Below, in pieces: positions 8,981-17,011 of a DNA stretch of 64,000 nucleotides; within the stretch, counting starts at the first letter, position 1, and every line of letters starts with the position of its first letter. The notes beneath the pieces are model-generated. The model worked only from the letters and a program-made list of their open reading frames with translations, searched no databases and was not told the DNA's origin. The DNA comes from a virus, in IMG/VR virus record IMGVR_UViG_3300042010_000030, positions 1 through 64,000 of that record; one strand, 5' to 3'. A program made the position numbers and the translations under genes.

Positions 8981-9004
8981 CAGCTACCTGTGTGGCTGTA
9001 CAAT
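8977..9004 (+). promoter_or_regulatory. Sigma70-like promoter for HAD gene
   Basis: TTGACA at 8977-8982, 16-nt spacer, TACAAT at 8999-9004. The -35 overlaps the stop codon of the kinase gene. An imperfect ACACA-GG/CC-TGTGT inverted repeat surrounds the -35 box. Confidence 0.75.
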
Positions 9005-9048
9005 CAGTCACATCAAGTAAGTCGTCTGATAAGAACTAAGGAATTGAG

Positions 9049-9498
9049 ATGCTCGTTACCACGAAAGTAAGCTTCGACATGGACGGTGTGTTGTGTGATT
9101 GGGTACACGCTTTTGAATCGAACTGTGATGTTCCGCTTGAAGTGTTTAACACAATGGCCACTGCTGAGAAGAACGCGATCAAAGAAACCTTGTTCACCTA
9201 CGACTTCTTCCGGAACATGCGGCCTATCGCAAAAGGTATGGCGATGCTCGCTGAGAACATCGAGTTCGCTGATATCTTGAGCGCAAGTGGTTATATCAAC
9301 GCTGCTGAAGTACGTCGGGCAAAGCTTGACTGGATCGCTGAACACGTTGGTGAGATCGAAGTGAAATTCGTTGACAAAGTCGAGATGAAAGGTCAACATG
9401 TTGACAGTAACATCGACGTACACATCCTCGTTGATGATCGGCAGAAAGCGATTGATGCGTGGGTAGCCGCAGGTGGTAGAGGCGTACTGTTCGTCTGA
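9049..9498 (+). CDS. HAD-family phosphatase, 5'(3')-nucleotidase-like
   Basis: 149 aa. It starts with SFDMDGVLCDW, the DxDGV nucleophile motif of haloacid dehalogenase phosphatases, and ends with a VDDRQKAIDAW loop as in NT5C-type deoxynucleotidases. Such phage enzymes dephosphorylate nucleoside monophosphates. A sound AAGGA ribosome site lies at 9038-9042. It has its own promoter and is not coupled to neighbours. Confidence 0.75.
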   Translation: MLVTTKVSFDMDGVLCDWVHAFESNCDVPLEVFNTMATAEKNAIKETLFTYDFFRNMRPIAKGMAMLAENIEFADILSASGYINAAEVRRAKLDWIAEHVGEIEVKFVDKVEMKGQHVDSNIDVHILVDDRQKAIDAWVAAGGRGVLFV

Positions 9499-9504
9499 TT
9501 GTTG

Positions 9505-9533
9505 TTGCATGGTAATGATTGTGGTGCTACGAT
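9505..9533 (+). promoter_or_regulatory. Sigma70-like promoter candidate
   Basis: TTGCAT at 9505-9510, 17-nt spacer, TACGAT at 9528-9533, 30 nt upstream of a small gene with a GGAG site. Confidence 0.45.
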
Positions 9534-9562
9534 TACTATATTGAACATTGGAGTGAGATGAG

Positions 9563-9715
9563 ATGAACATTCAAGAATGTGTAGCCCGAGCTAGGAATCT
9601 TAACCAACAAGCAATTCAGGATGAAAAGTCGGGTCATAAAGATTGGGCTCTGCGTTGCCGACAAGAGCGTGATTTCTTTATCGAGTCAGCCCGCGTCATT
9701 AAGACTTACCGATAG
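9563..9715 (+). CDS. Small hypothetical protein, 50 aa
   Basis: MNIQECVARARNLNQQAIQ... is a charged, helix-rich protein without a recognised domain. GGAGTGAG at 9550-9557 provides a good ribosome site, a promoter precedes it and a strong terminator follows it, so it is a self-contained unit. Confidence 0.65.
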   Translation: MNIQECVARARNLNQQAIQDEKSGHKDWALRCRQERDFFIESARVIKTYR

Positions 9716-9733
9716 TTGATACCGCTCCACAAC

Positions 9734-9764
9734 AAGCCCCTTAGTTGGGGCTTTCCTGTTTTCT
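9734..9764 (+). terminator. Intrinsic terminator
   Basis: AAGCCCC (9734-9740) pairs with GGGGCTT (9747-9753) around TTAGTT, followed by TCCTGTTTTCT. Confidence 0.85.
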
Positions 9765-9769
9765 AAATA
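9764..9769 (+). promoter_or_regulatory. Late promoter motif (C)TAAATA
   Basis: It lies immediately after the terminator and 38 nt before ATG 9807. It also decides the start of the next gene: an ATG at 9771 would fall at or before the expected transcription start. Confidence 0.6.
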
Positions 9770-9806
9770 GATGGATAATCACCTTACACATAAAGGGCAC
9801 ACCTTA

Positions 9807-12800
9807 ATGGAAGACCAAGAATTGATGCTTGAATCTCTGCTGACTGAGATTCTTGATTTGAACAGTGCGAAGTATTTCGACTTCCAAGAAACGCCGGCAA
9901 ACAAGATGCCAGGCATCCCTACGCTCAAGTTCCAGACCGAGTTCGTCACTGACAAAAACAAAGAGTACGCGTTCCGTGTGCTGCGCAAGCCTGAGATCGG
10001 TCGTAACAGTCGTTGGGTGTTCGTATCGATCCGTGCGGCCGGTGGTAAACTGAAAAGTCAAGACCTGATGTTTGATGTCGGTGACATGAAGAAAATCCTG
10101 GTCACCCTGCTCAAGTCGTACCAGCTGTACAAAGAAAGTCCTGACGGTCACCAGACTTCGTCCTACGACTTCACCTTCCCTGCGAAGTATGAGCGCTTTG
10201 CTCCGTTCATCGTCAAGGTCATTCAGCGCGCATTCAAGACCGAACCACGCGCTGCTCTGGATCTGGCCGGCGCTGTCGCTGAAAAGACTGTGTTCCACTT
10301 GTACTACACCAACCGTCAAAGTACTGTGCCGTTCTTCGGTGGTAAAGACTTCGACCCTGTTGCTGTCAAGTCGAACCCGTTCTATGCGAGCCTGGTCAAA
10401 GCGACTCCACCTGATGCCAAGTCTGACGGTTCAGCGGCTGTCGCAGTTGCTGTAGCGAACCAGATTGTCACTGCTACGACTCCGACCCCTGTCGTCGCCC
10501 TAGTTGCCCCTGTCGTCAATACTACGCCGAAAGTCGATGCAGTAGACCCTATGAACAACCCGACAGCGTTCAATGACTCGCTGTTCAACCGTCTACACTT
10601 CGCTAAAGGGCGTGACGACTTCGCGGCGATTCTGCGTGATGTACGCGTGCATCGCAAGTACATGCAAGACCACTTTGAACCGATGTTCAACGCGCTGTAC
10701 GTCAGCAAGCCACTCGACCAGATGTTCGCCAACGTCAACATGAAAGAATGGGACGAAGGTATGGGCTTCTATCTGAAGCGCTACGACCCGTCTGCCTACG
10801 CGTACATCAAGGTGCATGCTGCAATCTCTATCGCCAGCGTACCAGACATGGTAAAAGCGTTGGGTGACGTTCCTAAGGAACTTGCTCAGTTGCGTTCGAG
10901 TCCTGTGATGAACAACAGTGCATGGTCTGTTGCTAAGATGCTCGCTGGCGTCTATAGCCGCGTGTGCGCGTACATCGTCAACATTACCTCCGACACGACT
11001 GCTCAGAGTTCGTTCCTAGCTGACCAAAGATTGATCACTGGTATCATCAACGGCATGACGAATGCTTCGTTTGGTAATACTATTGCTGCTGTCGAAGCGT
11101 ACCTTGCAGATAGCCAGACAAGTATCGCCGACGGTGACCGTATCAAGTCGGCGCTCGTGTTGTATTTCTACAGCATGATGACCGCTTCAATGGCAGTTGA
11201 TATCGTTCGCACTTATGCAAGTAACCCGAAAGTTCGTACCATGCCTAACGGTGACTACAACGTTGATGACATCGACAGCCTCTTCACCAACTCTGCGGTG
11301 ATCATCGATGCACTTGACTCGTTGTTCACAAGTCGGACAATGATCACCTTCGGCGCTTACACGGGTCCGGAAGATGGTCTAGTTGCAATGTTCAAATCAA
11401 AGCAGTGGATGAACCTGTCGAATGCTCTTCGCCTTTCTGCAACATACGACAAGGAAACTTTCTCGCGTATGATGGTTGACTTCGTTAAAGGTGCCAGCTC
11501 CGACTTTATCATTGAGACCTTCGACGACGTTATTACTGGCAGCATGTTCCCGTACAACGTTGCGACGGTACGCACAACTGTGCAAGCTGCATACGGTGAT
11601 CGTATTGCGCAACTTCCAGATGATGTCAACCTCAGTTCAGATATCGAAAAACGTCTGTTTGCTCTATTTGTTGCATCGCCTTCAGCGGCGCTTGTACCAG
11701 CGGCGACTCTGTACTTCAGAAAGCGCGTTCAACGTCTATACGATGTCGCCCTGATCGAACATGACAACTACAGCTATGGTGATGACGCGTTTGTGAAACG
11801 CATCCAGCCTATCGGTATCGATATGGACGCATACGTCCGTAACATCGCCCGTACTGTCGTTTTTGGTCAGAGTAGCTTTTTCATCTCAACGATCATCGTG
11901 AAGGGCCTGGCAAAGTATCTGACATCGGCTCAACTCGATACACTGCTGATGGCCGGTATCATCACCAATGACGGTCTGATGGTCATGTATTATGAGTCGC
12001 GTTCGAAGGTTGTTCTCGATAAGTACAACGAACGTGTTGGTATTATGACCCTGTTGAATAACAACACTGGTCGGATGTACGGTACGACTTGGGCTATGTC
12101 AAAAGCTCTGTACAACATCAGTTCTGACGCTGTTAAGGCTGAGGCGGCAGTGAAGCTGCTTAAAGACCTAGCGACATTCCCTAACGAAGTGGCCGATATC
12201 CTAGGTACAGAAGTAGTCAGCGAACATGTGATTACAGACCCAACATTTAACTATAGGTACAATGCCGCTGAGGTCTTTGCTGTACTGAACGCTAAAGCGT
12301 CTGATGCCGCTATTGCTCGCACTTCTGCAAGTGGTCGTGTGGTTAGCGTCTCTTCGATTATCGATGGTCTCAACCGAAGCGGTAACATGGACAAGCTGTC
12401 AAAGGCGTCCTATGAATCGCTGTTCGCATCGAGTAACAGTTATTTCCGTGGGACAAAGCCATCGCAACGTCGTGAGTTCGAAGACGCAAATGCTCAGGTT
12501 GTTGTAAGTGCGTGGAAGAGTGATCCAAAAGTCGGTGAAGCACTGTTCAATCAGTTGACCACAGACGACAAGAAGATCATTACCAAAAGCGTAATCGCCA
12601 ACAAGTTCGTCGCGGTGACTCGTGATGCGCTTGCAGGTGACCATGTGCCAATCAAGCCACTTGTTGACCTCGATGAAAAACGTATCTTGGACATCCTCAA
12701 GTACAACAACATCAAAGTACCACGTGCGCCGAAAATTGACGACAATGCGACATTGACCGACGTGATGTCGAAGACAATTAACAAATCGGACATCAACACC

Positions 12801-13730
12801 CTTGCTGTTACCGAAGTGCCTAAGACTGCTGAAGAGCTTGAGCAAATGTCGGTGGAGTACGATGCATTCAACCGCTATCGTCACGGTAACATCGCAGCCA
12901 AGATCGTTCGTGCATTCGACGTAAGCATCCCGATTCAGGACGCTGGTTATGCTGCATGGACTGCTAAGATGGCCGCTGAAGGGACTAACTCGAAGATCAT
13001 GCGCCCTGTGTTCCACGGTACGGGCACAGTCGCTGCTTCGATGATCTTGCGTTACGGATTCCGTGTGATCAAGTCGAATGATCCTTCAGTTGCTGGTCGT
13101 ATGCTCGGTGATGGGATCTACTTCAGTAACGTGATCGACAAAGTCAGCCAGTACATGTCTGATGGTCGTATGACGCGTGGTCTTGGTGCGAAGGGCTACA
13201 TCTTTGAGATGGAAGCATCTCTTGGTCAGTATGATCGCGACTTCAAAGCAGCCGGCCCAGGCACTGGTTATAGCGAAACAAGTGTGATTAGTCCTGAGTG
13301 GGCGGTGTTCAACGTCAACGAACAAGTGAAAATTTATCGGGCATATCAGTGCGAACTGATTGACAAAGATATGATGTCCGAGCTAAAATCGAAACACGGT
13401 ATAAATGAAAATACAACCGCTGTAGGTATCAAACACTTTAAGGGGTTTATCAATGAGGCGCTAGGGGGATCAATGAACAGGAAGAACAAGGTCGTCTACA
13501 TCTTTATGGACGGTACTGTTCCTGTATCGAAAGTCAAGTCTGTCGAGTTCGAAGACTTTGATGCCAAGAAGTTCGGTAGCCACGTTCATCTTGACTGGTC
13601 TGGTTCGGGTCCTACTGTTCAGTTCGACACGAACGGCGAAGGCGGCGTGTTCTGCATTCGCTACACCAATCAGTTCATGCACGATGGTAAACAGATCGAC
13701 AAGTTCATTGCTCTCCTTAACGAGAAGTAA
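9807..13730 (+). CDS. Giant virion-type protein with C-terminal PARP-like ADP-ribosyltransferase
   Basis: 1307 aa from ATG 9807 (MEDQELMLESLL). A large N-terminal and middle part of no recognised family, with an Ala/Val/Pro-rich linker near 210-250, precedes a C-terminal ADP-ribosyltransferase domain. The PARP-type triad is visible: H1070 in FHGTG, Y1105 in GIYFS, and E1164 in SPEWAVFNVNEQVKIY. T4 Alt and ModA/B use R-S-E instead, so this is a different subclass. A late promoter and large size suggest packaging and injection, like Alt. About 80 residues follow the ART domain. The target is unknown. Confidence 0.72.
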   Translation: MEDQELMLESLLTEILDLNSAKYFDFQETPANKMPGIPTLKFQTEFVTDKNKEYAFRVLRKPEIGRNSRWVFVSIRAAGGKLKSQDLMFDVGDMKKILVTLLKSYQLYKESPDGHQTSSYDFTFPAKYERFAPFIVKVIQRAFKTEPRAALDLAGAVAEKTVFHLYYTNRQSTVPFFGGKDFDPVAVKSNPFYASLVKATPPDAKSDGSAAVAVAVANQIVTATTPTPVVALVAPVVNTTPKVDAVDPMNNPTAFNDSLFNRLHFAKGRDDFAAILRDVRVHRKYMQDHFEPMFNALYVSKPLDQMFANVNMKEWDEGMGFYLKRYDPSAYAYIKVHAAISIASVPDMVKALGDVPKELAQLRSSPVMNNSAWSVAKMLAGVYSRVCAYIVNITSDTTAQSSFLADQRLITGIINGMTNASFGNTIAAVEAYLADSQTSIADGDRIKSALVLYFYSMMTASMAVDIVRTYASNPKVRTMPNGDYNVDDIDSLFTNSAVIIDALDSLFTSRTMITFGAYTGPEDGLVAMFKSKQWMNLSNALRLSATYDKETFSRMMVDFVKGASSDFIIETFDDVITGSMFPYNVATVRTTVQAAYGDRIAQLPDDVNLSSDIEKRLFALFVASPSAALVPAATLYFRKRVQRLYDVALIEHDNYSYGDDAFVKRIQPIGIDMDAYVRNIARTVVFGQSSFFISTIIVKGLAKYLTSAQLDTLLMAGIITNDGLMVMYYESRSKVVLDKYNERVGIMTLLNNNTGRMYGTTWAMSKALYNISSDAVKAEAAVKLLKDLATFPNEVADILGTEVVSEHVITDPTFNYRYNAAEVFAVLNAKASDAAIARTSASGRVVSVSSIIDGLNRSGNMDKLSKASYESLFASSNSYFRGTKPSQRREFEDANAQVVVSAWKSDPKVGEALFNQLTTDDKKIITKSVIANKFVAVTRDALAGDHVPIKPLVDLDEKRILDILKYNNIKVPRAPKIDDNATLTDVMSKTINKSDINTLAVTEVPKTAEELEQMSVEYDAFNRYRHGNIAAKIVRAFDVSIPIQDAGYAAWTAKMAAEGTNSKIMRPVFHGTGTVAASMILRYGFRVIKSNDPSVAGRMLGDGIYFSNVIDKVSQYMSDGRMTRGLGAKGYIFEMEASLGQYDRDFKAAGPGTGYSETSVISPEWAVFNVNEQVKIYRAYQCELIDKDMMSELKSKHGINENTTAVGIKHFKGFINEALGGSMNRKNKVVYIFMDGTVPVSKVKSVEFEDFDAKKFGSHVHLDWSGSGPTVQFDTNGEGGVFCIRYTNQFMHDGKQIDKFIALLNEK

Positions 13731-13744
13731 TCGCTTAACCAACT

Positions 13745-13766
13745 AGGGCCCGCAAGGGTCCTTTTT
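13745..13766 (+). terminator. Intrinsic terminator
   Basis: AGGGCCC pairs with GGGTCCT (one G-U) around GCAA, followed by TTTTTG. Confidence 0.85.
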
Positions 13767-13767
13767 G

Positions 13768-13796
13768 TTGACTCCGATTCCTTAGGCATGTATGCT
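13768..13796 (+). promoter_or_regulatory. Sigma70-like promoter
   Basis: TTGACT at 13768-13773, 17-nt spacer, TATGCT at 13791-13796, directly after the terminator and before a gene with an AGAGGAG site. Confidence 0.65.
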
Positions 13797-13822
13797 GGAC
13801 GGCTAGATATAGAGGAGATGAT

Positions 13823-14146
13823 ATGGCAAATGTAAACCTAGTACTCGCTGAACAACAAGGGCTTGATGACGCTGACCACGAAAAGTTGCAAGCGTTGTAC
13901 AACGCACTTGACGACCTGCTAACGAACCCTGAGAACTATGACAATCCAGTGAACCTGATCGAACAGGTCGAGTTCAAGTTACAGAAGGTGTGGAAGTTCC
14001 CACAAGATGCGCGCTACCACACGCATTGGGTCAAGATCAAGGGATGTACCTGCCCTAAACTGGACAATAAGAACTACTTCGGTTCTAATATCTGTCTGAT
14101 CAATCAACTGTGCCCATGGCATTCAACGAGAAACAGCAATGTCTAA
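13823..14146 (+). CDS. Small putative zinc-binding protein
   Basis: 107 aa. An acidic helical N-terminus is followed by GCTCPKLDNKNYFG...CLINQLCPWH; the Cys and His residues could bind zinc. I do not recognise the function. The stop overlaps the exonuclease start by 8 nt. Confidence 0.75.
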   Translation: MANVNLVLAEQQGLDDADHEKLQALYNALDDLLTNPENYDNPVNLIEQVEFKLQKVWKFPQDARYHTHWVKIKGCTCPKLDNKNYFGSNICLINQLCPWHSTRNSNV

Positions 14147-14780
14147 ACCACCTAGCGTCCTGTTTGACTTCGAAACTGTTGACGTTCGCCCTACTGCTAT
14201 CGTTCTCGACCTCGCCGCTGTAGTGTTCGATGAATCGAAGATCGACACCTTCACTGACCTCATCAACAGCCCTAAGCGCATGTTCAGGGTAAAGTTCGAT
14301 GTGCGCACACAGAAAGGTCGGACTGTTGATCAATCGACTCTTGACTGGTGGGCTAAGCAAGGTGCTGATGCTCGCGAAGTCTTCAACCCGTCGCAGATCG
14401 ACGTCAGCATTCAAGACGGTATCAATGCGTTCAAGGAATTCTGTGTCAGCTCTGGCGTTGACCCTAAGAATTCGCTGGCGTATGTGCGTGGTGCATCGTT
14501 CGATTTTTCAATTCTTGCAAACATCATGCGCACTGTATTCAATGCAACCGAAGATAACTTCCCTGTAGCATTCTGGCAGCAACGTGATGTGCGCACTGCG
14601 ATCTCCTATGCCATGCTCGAACCACACCTGCGTAAGCTGCCAGTCCCTAAAGGGCTGTTTGAAGGGTTCGTCAAACACAACTCACTCCACGACTGCTGCA
14701 AGGACGTGATCTTGCTACAACACGCGCTGGGCTACGGTCTAGGGACGATTGAAGTGCCTGATGAGTTCGACTTGATGTGA
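14139..14780 (+). CDS. dexA: DexA-like 3'-5' exonuclease (DnaQ fold)
   Basis: 213 aa. FDFETVD near residues 9-15 is the ExoI motif (D10, E12). LDWWAKQG, the GASFDFSIL block (ExoII) and NSLHDCCKDV (ExoIII, H-x-x-x-x-D) match T4 exonuclease A. DexA contributes to degradation of DNA ends. It is co-translated with the upstream zinc-binding protein. Confidence 0.85.
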   Translation: MSKPPSVLFDFETVDVRPTAIVLDLAAVVFDESKIDTFTDLINSPKRMFRVKFDVRTQKGRTVDQSTLDWWAKQGADAREVFNPSQIDVSIQDGINAFKEFCVSSGVDPKNSLAYVRGASFDFSILANIMRTVFNATEDNFPVAFWQQRDVRTAISYAMLEPHLRKLPVPKGLFEGFVKHNSLHDCCKDVILLQHALGYGLGTIEVPDEFDLM

Positions 14781-14788
14781 TTGCGTAA

Positions 14789-14822
14789 ATAGTGGTGTCG
14801 ATAAATAAATTGATACCACTAT
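14789..14822 (+). terminator. Hairpin enclosing late-promoter motif
   Basis: AATAGTGGTGTC (14789-14800) pairs with GATACCACTATT (14811-14822, one G-U). The loop contains GATAAATAAA, so terminator-like stem and late promoter are interleaved. Confidence 0.65.
14800..14807 (+). promoter_or_regulatory. Late promoter motif (G)ATAAATA
   Basis: TAAATA at 14802-14807 is 40 nt before ATG 14847; a second TAAATA is at 14786-14791. Confidence 0.55.
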
Positions 14823-14846
14823 TCATTCTCACAAAGGGTAATACAG

Positions 14847-15185
14847 ATGATCAGTCTAAAAGAACACATGGAAATCAATCGTGTGGTGAAGCTTATGGAA
14901 GGCGAAAGCCCTCAGTTCACCGACGAACAGCTACAAGCCGCAGAGTCCTACGCACTGAAGTGGAACCCTGTCTCAGGTAATACCATTCTCTGTCTGTATG
15001 ACGCTGCTGACCTCAGCCTCGGCAACATGGAATTCGAAGACGCTGACGTGGCCATCGCATTCGTTGAAGAGTACTTCGACCTTGAAGATGACGACCTAGC
15101 AGACCTCGAGTCCTACGACTGGGCCAACGACAATTACGATGACCGTATGCTCAACGCCCTTGGTGACGATGGTACATCTGTCTAA
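14847..15185 (+). CDS. Acidic hypothetical protein, possible internal virion protein
   Basis: 112 aa, strongly acidic in the C-terminal half (EEYFDLEDDDLADLESYD). The N-terminus MISLKEHMEINRVVKLMEGES resembles a gp21-type capsid-targeting peptide with an L-x-E site, and the gene follows a late promoter. An acidic DNA-mimic role is possible but unsupported by any recognised fold. Confidence 0.65.
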   Translation: MISLKEHMEINRVVKLMEGESPQFTDEQLQAAESYALKWNPVSGNTILCLYDAADLSLGNMEFEDADVAIAFVEEYFDLEDDDLADLESYDWANDNYDDRMLNALGDDGTSV

Positions 15186-15194
15186 CAAAAACGG

Positions 15195-15222
15195 TTGACA
15201 ACCTACCTGCATCGTGTAGAAT
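15195..15222 (+). promoter_or_regulatory. Sigma70-like promoter for first AP2-like gene
   Basis: TTGACA at 15195-15200, 16-nt spacer, TAGAAT at 15217-15222. An 11-bp perfect inverted repeat (ACAACCTACCT 15198-15208 with 15250-15260) starts in the -35 and ends one base before the ATG. Confidence 0.75.
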
Positions 15223-15261
15223 CCGACTCATGTGAAGACAAACGTGATGAGGTAGGTTGTT

Positions 15262-15789
15262 ATGAGAAGGTCTAACTTGAACCGCGACGAACACGGTTAC
15301 GTCAACAACATCGGTAAATCGAAGTACTGGGGCGTTACGACCAATACCAGCGAGTCCGGTAGCGATCTCTGGGCAGTCAGCTATCAACCACAAGACGGCA
15401 CCGTGACTCACTCGTTGACCGCGCGTGATTTCACCCTGCGTGAAGTTGATGCAGCGCGCTTCGCCAGCGCGATCTATGAGACTGGTCGTCGTAAGACGTC
15501 GACTGTCAAGCTGAAAGTGTTGTGCGAAGACGGCTTGTTTGTCATGCGACTGCGTGGTAACGCGATCTACCGTGAACCGTACACCGATCAAGACGTCTAT
15601 GTACCGAACCCTGACTTCGACAAGGTTGAGGTTGAAGAACAGGTTACAGATGTCGACATCAAGCACGTCAAGCGACATGCTAAAGGTGACGACGAATACA
15701 CCGCGAACCTCGCAAGAATGATCCTCGACGGTAACATCTCGAAAAGTGCTGCCAAGTTGTTGATCGGGATCCTGAAACTGAAAAAGTAA
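15262..15789 (+). CDS. AP2-like DNA-binding protein, paralogue 1
   Basis: 175 aa. GKSKYWGVTT near residues 18-27, a following tryptophan strand (LWAVSYQP) and a helix with conserved AA (DAARFASAIY) resemble the AP2/integrase-like DNA-binding fold found in phage homing and regulatory proteins. The C-terminus (LARMILDGNISKSAAKLLIGIL) forms a second conserved helical block shared with the next gene. No nuclease domain is visible, so a transcription or DNA-organising role is plausible. Confidence 0.6.
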   Translation: MRRSNLNRDEHGYVNNIGKSKYWGVTTNTSESGSDLWAVSYQPQDGTVTHSLTARDFTLREVDAARFASAIYETGRRKTSTVKLKVLCEDGLFVMRLRGNAIYREPYTDQDVYVPNPDFDKVEVEEQVTDVDIKHVKRHAKGDDEYTANLARMILDGNISKSAAKLLIGILKLKK

Positions 15790-15800
15790 CAGCGCTCCGT

Positions 15801-15839
15801 AAGAAAACCCTAGAGTTCAAAAGATTCTAGGGTTTTCTT
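15801..15839 (+). terminator. Intrinsic terminator
   Basis: A 14-bp perfect stem (AAGAAAACCCTAGA with its complement at 15826-15839), loop 11 nt. The right arm ends in TTTTCTT. Confidence 0.85.
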
Positions 15840-15842
15840 GCC

Positions 15843-15885
15843 TTAGGCGTTGACACAGGAAACAGCATCGATATACTACGCCTAA
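15843..15885 (+). promoter_or_regulatory. Promoter enclosed by an inverted repeat
   Basis: TTGACA 15850-15855, 16-nt spacer, TATACT 15872-15877. TTAGGCG (15843-15849) ends exactly before the -35 and CGCCTAA (15879-15885) starts just after the -10, so the whole promoter sits in the loop of a 7-bp repeat. Confidence 0.75.
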
Positions 15886-15915
15886 CTTTCGAAACATCCA
15901 CACAAGAGAGACAGT

Positions 15916-16506
15916 ATGAAGCGAGTTCACAGCATGAAGTATGACGGGATCGGTTATGTAAACGGTCGCGGTAAATCGAAGTACTGGGGCGTTACCACCG
16001 GCATCGACGGCAGTGGTCGTGACTTCTGGATTGTCAGTTTCACCCCTGTCGAGCGTGTTGAAACCTTCACCCTGCACTCCGAGAACTTCAAGCTGGGCGA
16101 ACTCGATGCCGCGAAGATCGCAGCCTACATCGTCGAGAACGGTCGCAGCATGGTCAACTTGCAAGACGCGAAGATCCTGTCCCACGACAAGCGCTTCGTT
16201 CTGTTCATCAAGCACACCTCGATCTATCGTGAGCGGTTTGTCAACCAGATCACCTACAAAAACAAAACCGAAGTCAACCTGTTTGACGCGGTGCTGCCAA
16301 CCAAGCCTGCTGGCACTCCTGAAGTTCTGACTGCTCTGCGTCAGTTCCCTACTCAGCTTGAGACGAAAGCGGTTGTAGTCGAAGCTAAACCAGTCGATAC
16401 TGAATCATCGGACATCGCGACACTTGCTCAGATGATCCTCGACTGTAACCTGTCTGCGCGTGCATCGCGGGTACTCATCGCCGTGCTGCAATCTAACATC
16501 GCCTAA
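15916..16506 (+). CDS. AP2-like DNA-binding protein, paralogue 2
   Basis: 196 aa, a diverged tandem copy of the gene at 15262: it shares GYVN-GKSKYWGVTT, the W-VS strand, the DAAKIAAYI helix and the C-terminal LAQMILDCNLSARASRVLIAVL block, but has an extra 35-residue linker before the last block. It has its own promoter, so the copies can be expressed differently. Function unknown; DNA binding is inferred from the AP2-like pattern. Confidence 0.6.
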   Translation: MKRVHSMKYDGIGYVNGRGKSKYWGVTTGIDGSGRDFWIVSFTPVERVETFTLHSENFKLGELDAAKIAAYIVENGRSMVNLQDAKILSHDKRFVLFIKHTSIYRERFVNQITYKNKTEVNLFDAVLPTKPAGTPEVLTALRQFPTQLETKAVVVEAKPVDTESSDIATLAQMILDCNLSARASRVLIAVLQSNIA

Positions 16507-16518
16507 CTCAAGGAAATC

Positions 16519-17010
16519 ATGATGAAAACTGTTACAGGTAATCTGGTATCGATGGTCAAGCAAGGCCAGTTCGACATCATCATTCACGGTGCGAACATCC
16601 ACAACACGATGGGTAGCGGCATCGCTGCTGAGATTCGTCGTGAACTGCCTGAGATGTATGAGGCTGACTTGGCGACTCGGATGAGCGACATCCGCAAGCT
16701 CGGTCACTTCTCGGTTGCTCAGCTTGTCAAGTATGAGACTCAGACAGGCAACCCATTCATCGACCGGCCGTTCGGTATCAACCTGTACACGCAAGCAACG
16801 ATGGGCGGGCCTGGTGTCCACATCGACTACGAAGCGTTTGAGCGTGGCATGTACGCGATCAACATGATGTTTGCTGCATACCCTGTTCAACCGAAGTTCG
16901 GTATCCCGAAGATCGGCGCAGGTCTGGGTGGTGGTGACTGGGATCGCATCGTGGACATCGTCAAGAGCATCGGCTTTGCTGACATCACCTACGTCGAGTT
17001 CGACAACTAA
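16519..17010 (+). CDS. Macro-domain protein
   Basis: 163 aa, a single macro domain. GNLV at 7-10, DIIIHGANIHNTMGSGIAAE at 19-38 and the C-terminal GIPKIGAGLGGGDWDRI match ADP-ribose-binding macro domains of the Appr-1''-p/ADP-ribosylglutamate hydrolase type. Such proteins bind or remove ADP-ribose from protein or nucleic acid. A PARP-type transferase is encoded 2.8 kb upstream. It is followed two bases later by a HAD phosphatase gene. Confidence 0.83.
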   Translation: MMKTVTGNLVSMVKQGQFDIIIHGANIHNTMGSGIAAEIRRELPEMYEADLATRMSDIRKLGHFSVAQLVKYETQTGNPFIDRPFGINLYTQATMGGPGVHIDYEAFERGMYAINMMFAAYPVQPKFGIPKIGAGLGGGDWDRIVDIVKSIGFADITYVEFDN

Positions 17011-17011
17011 T

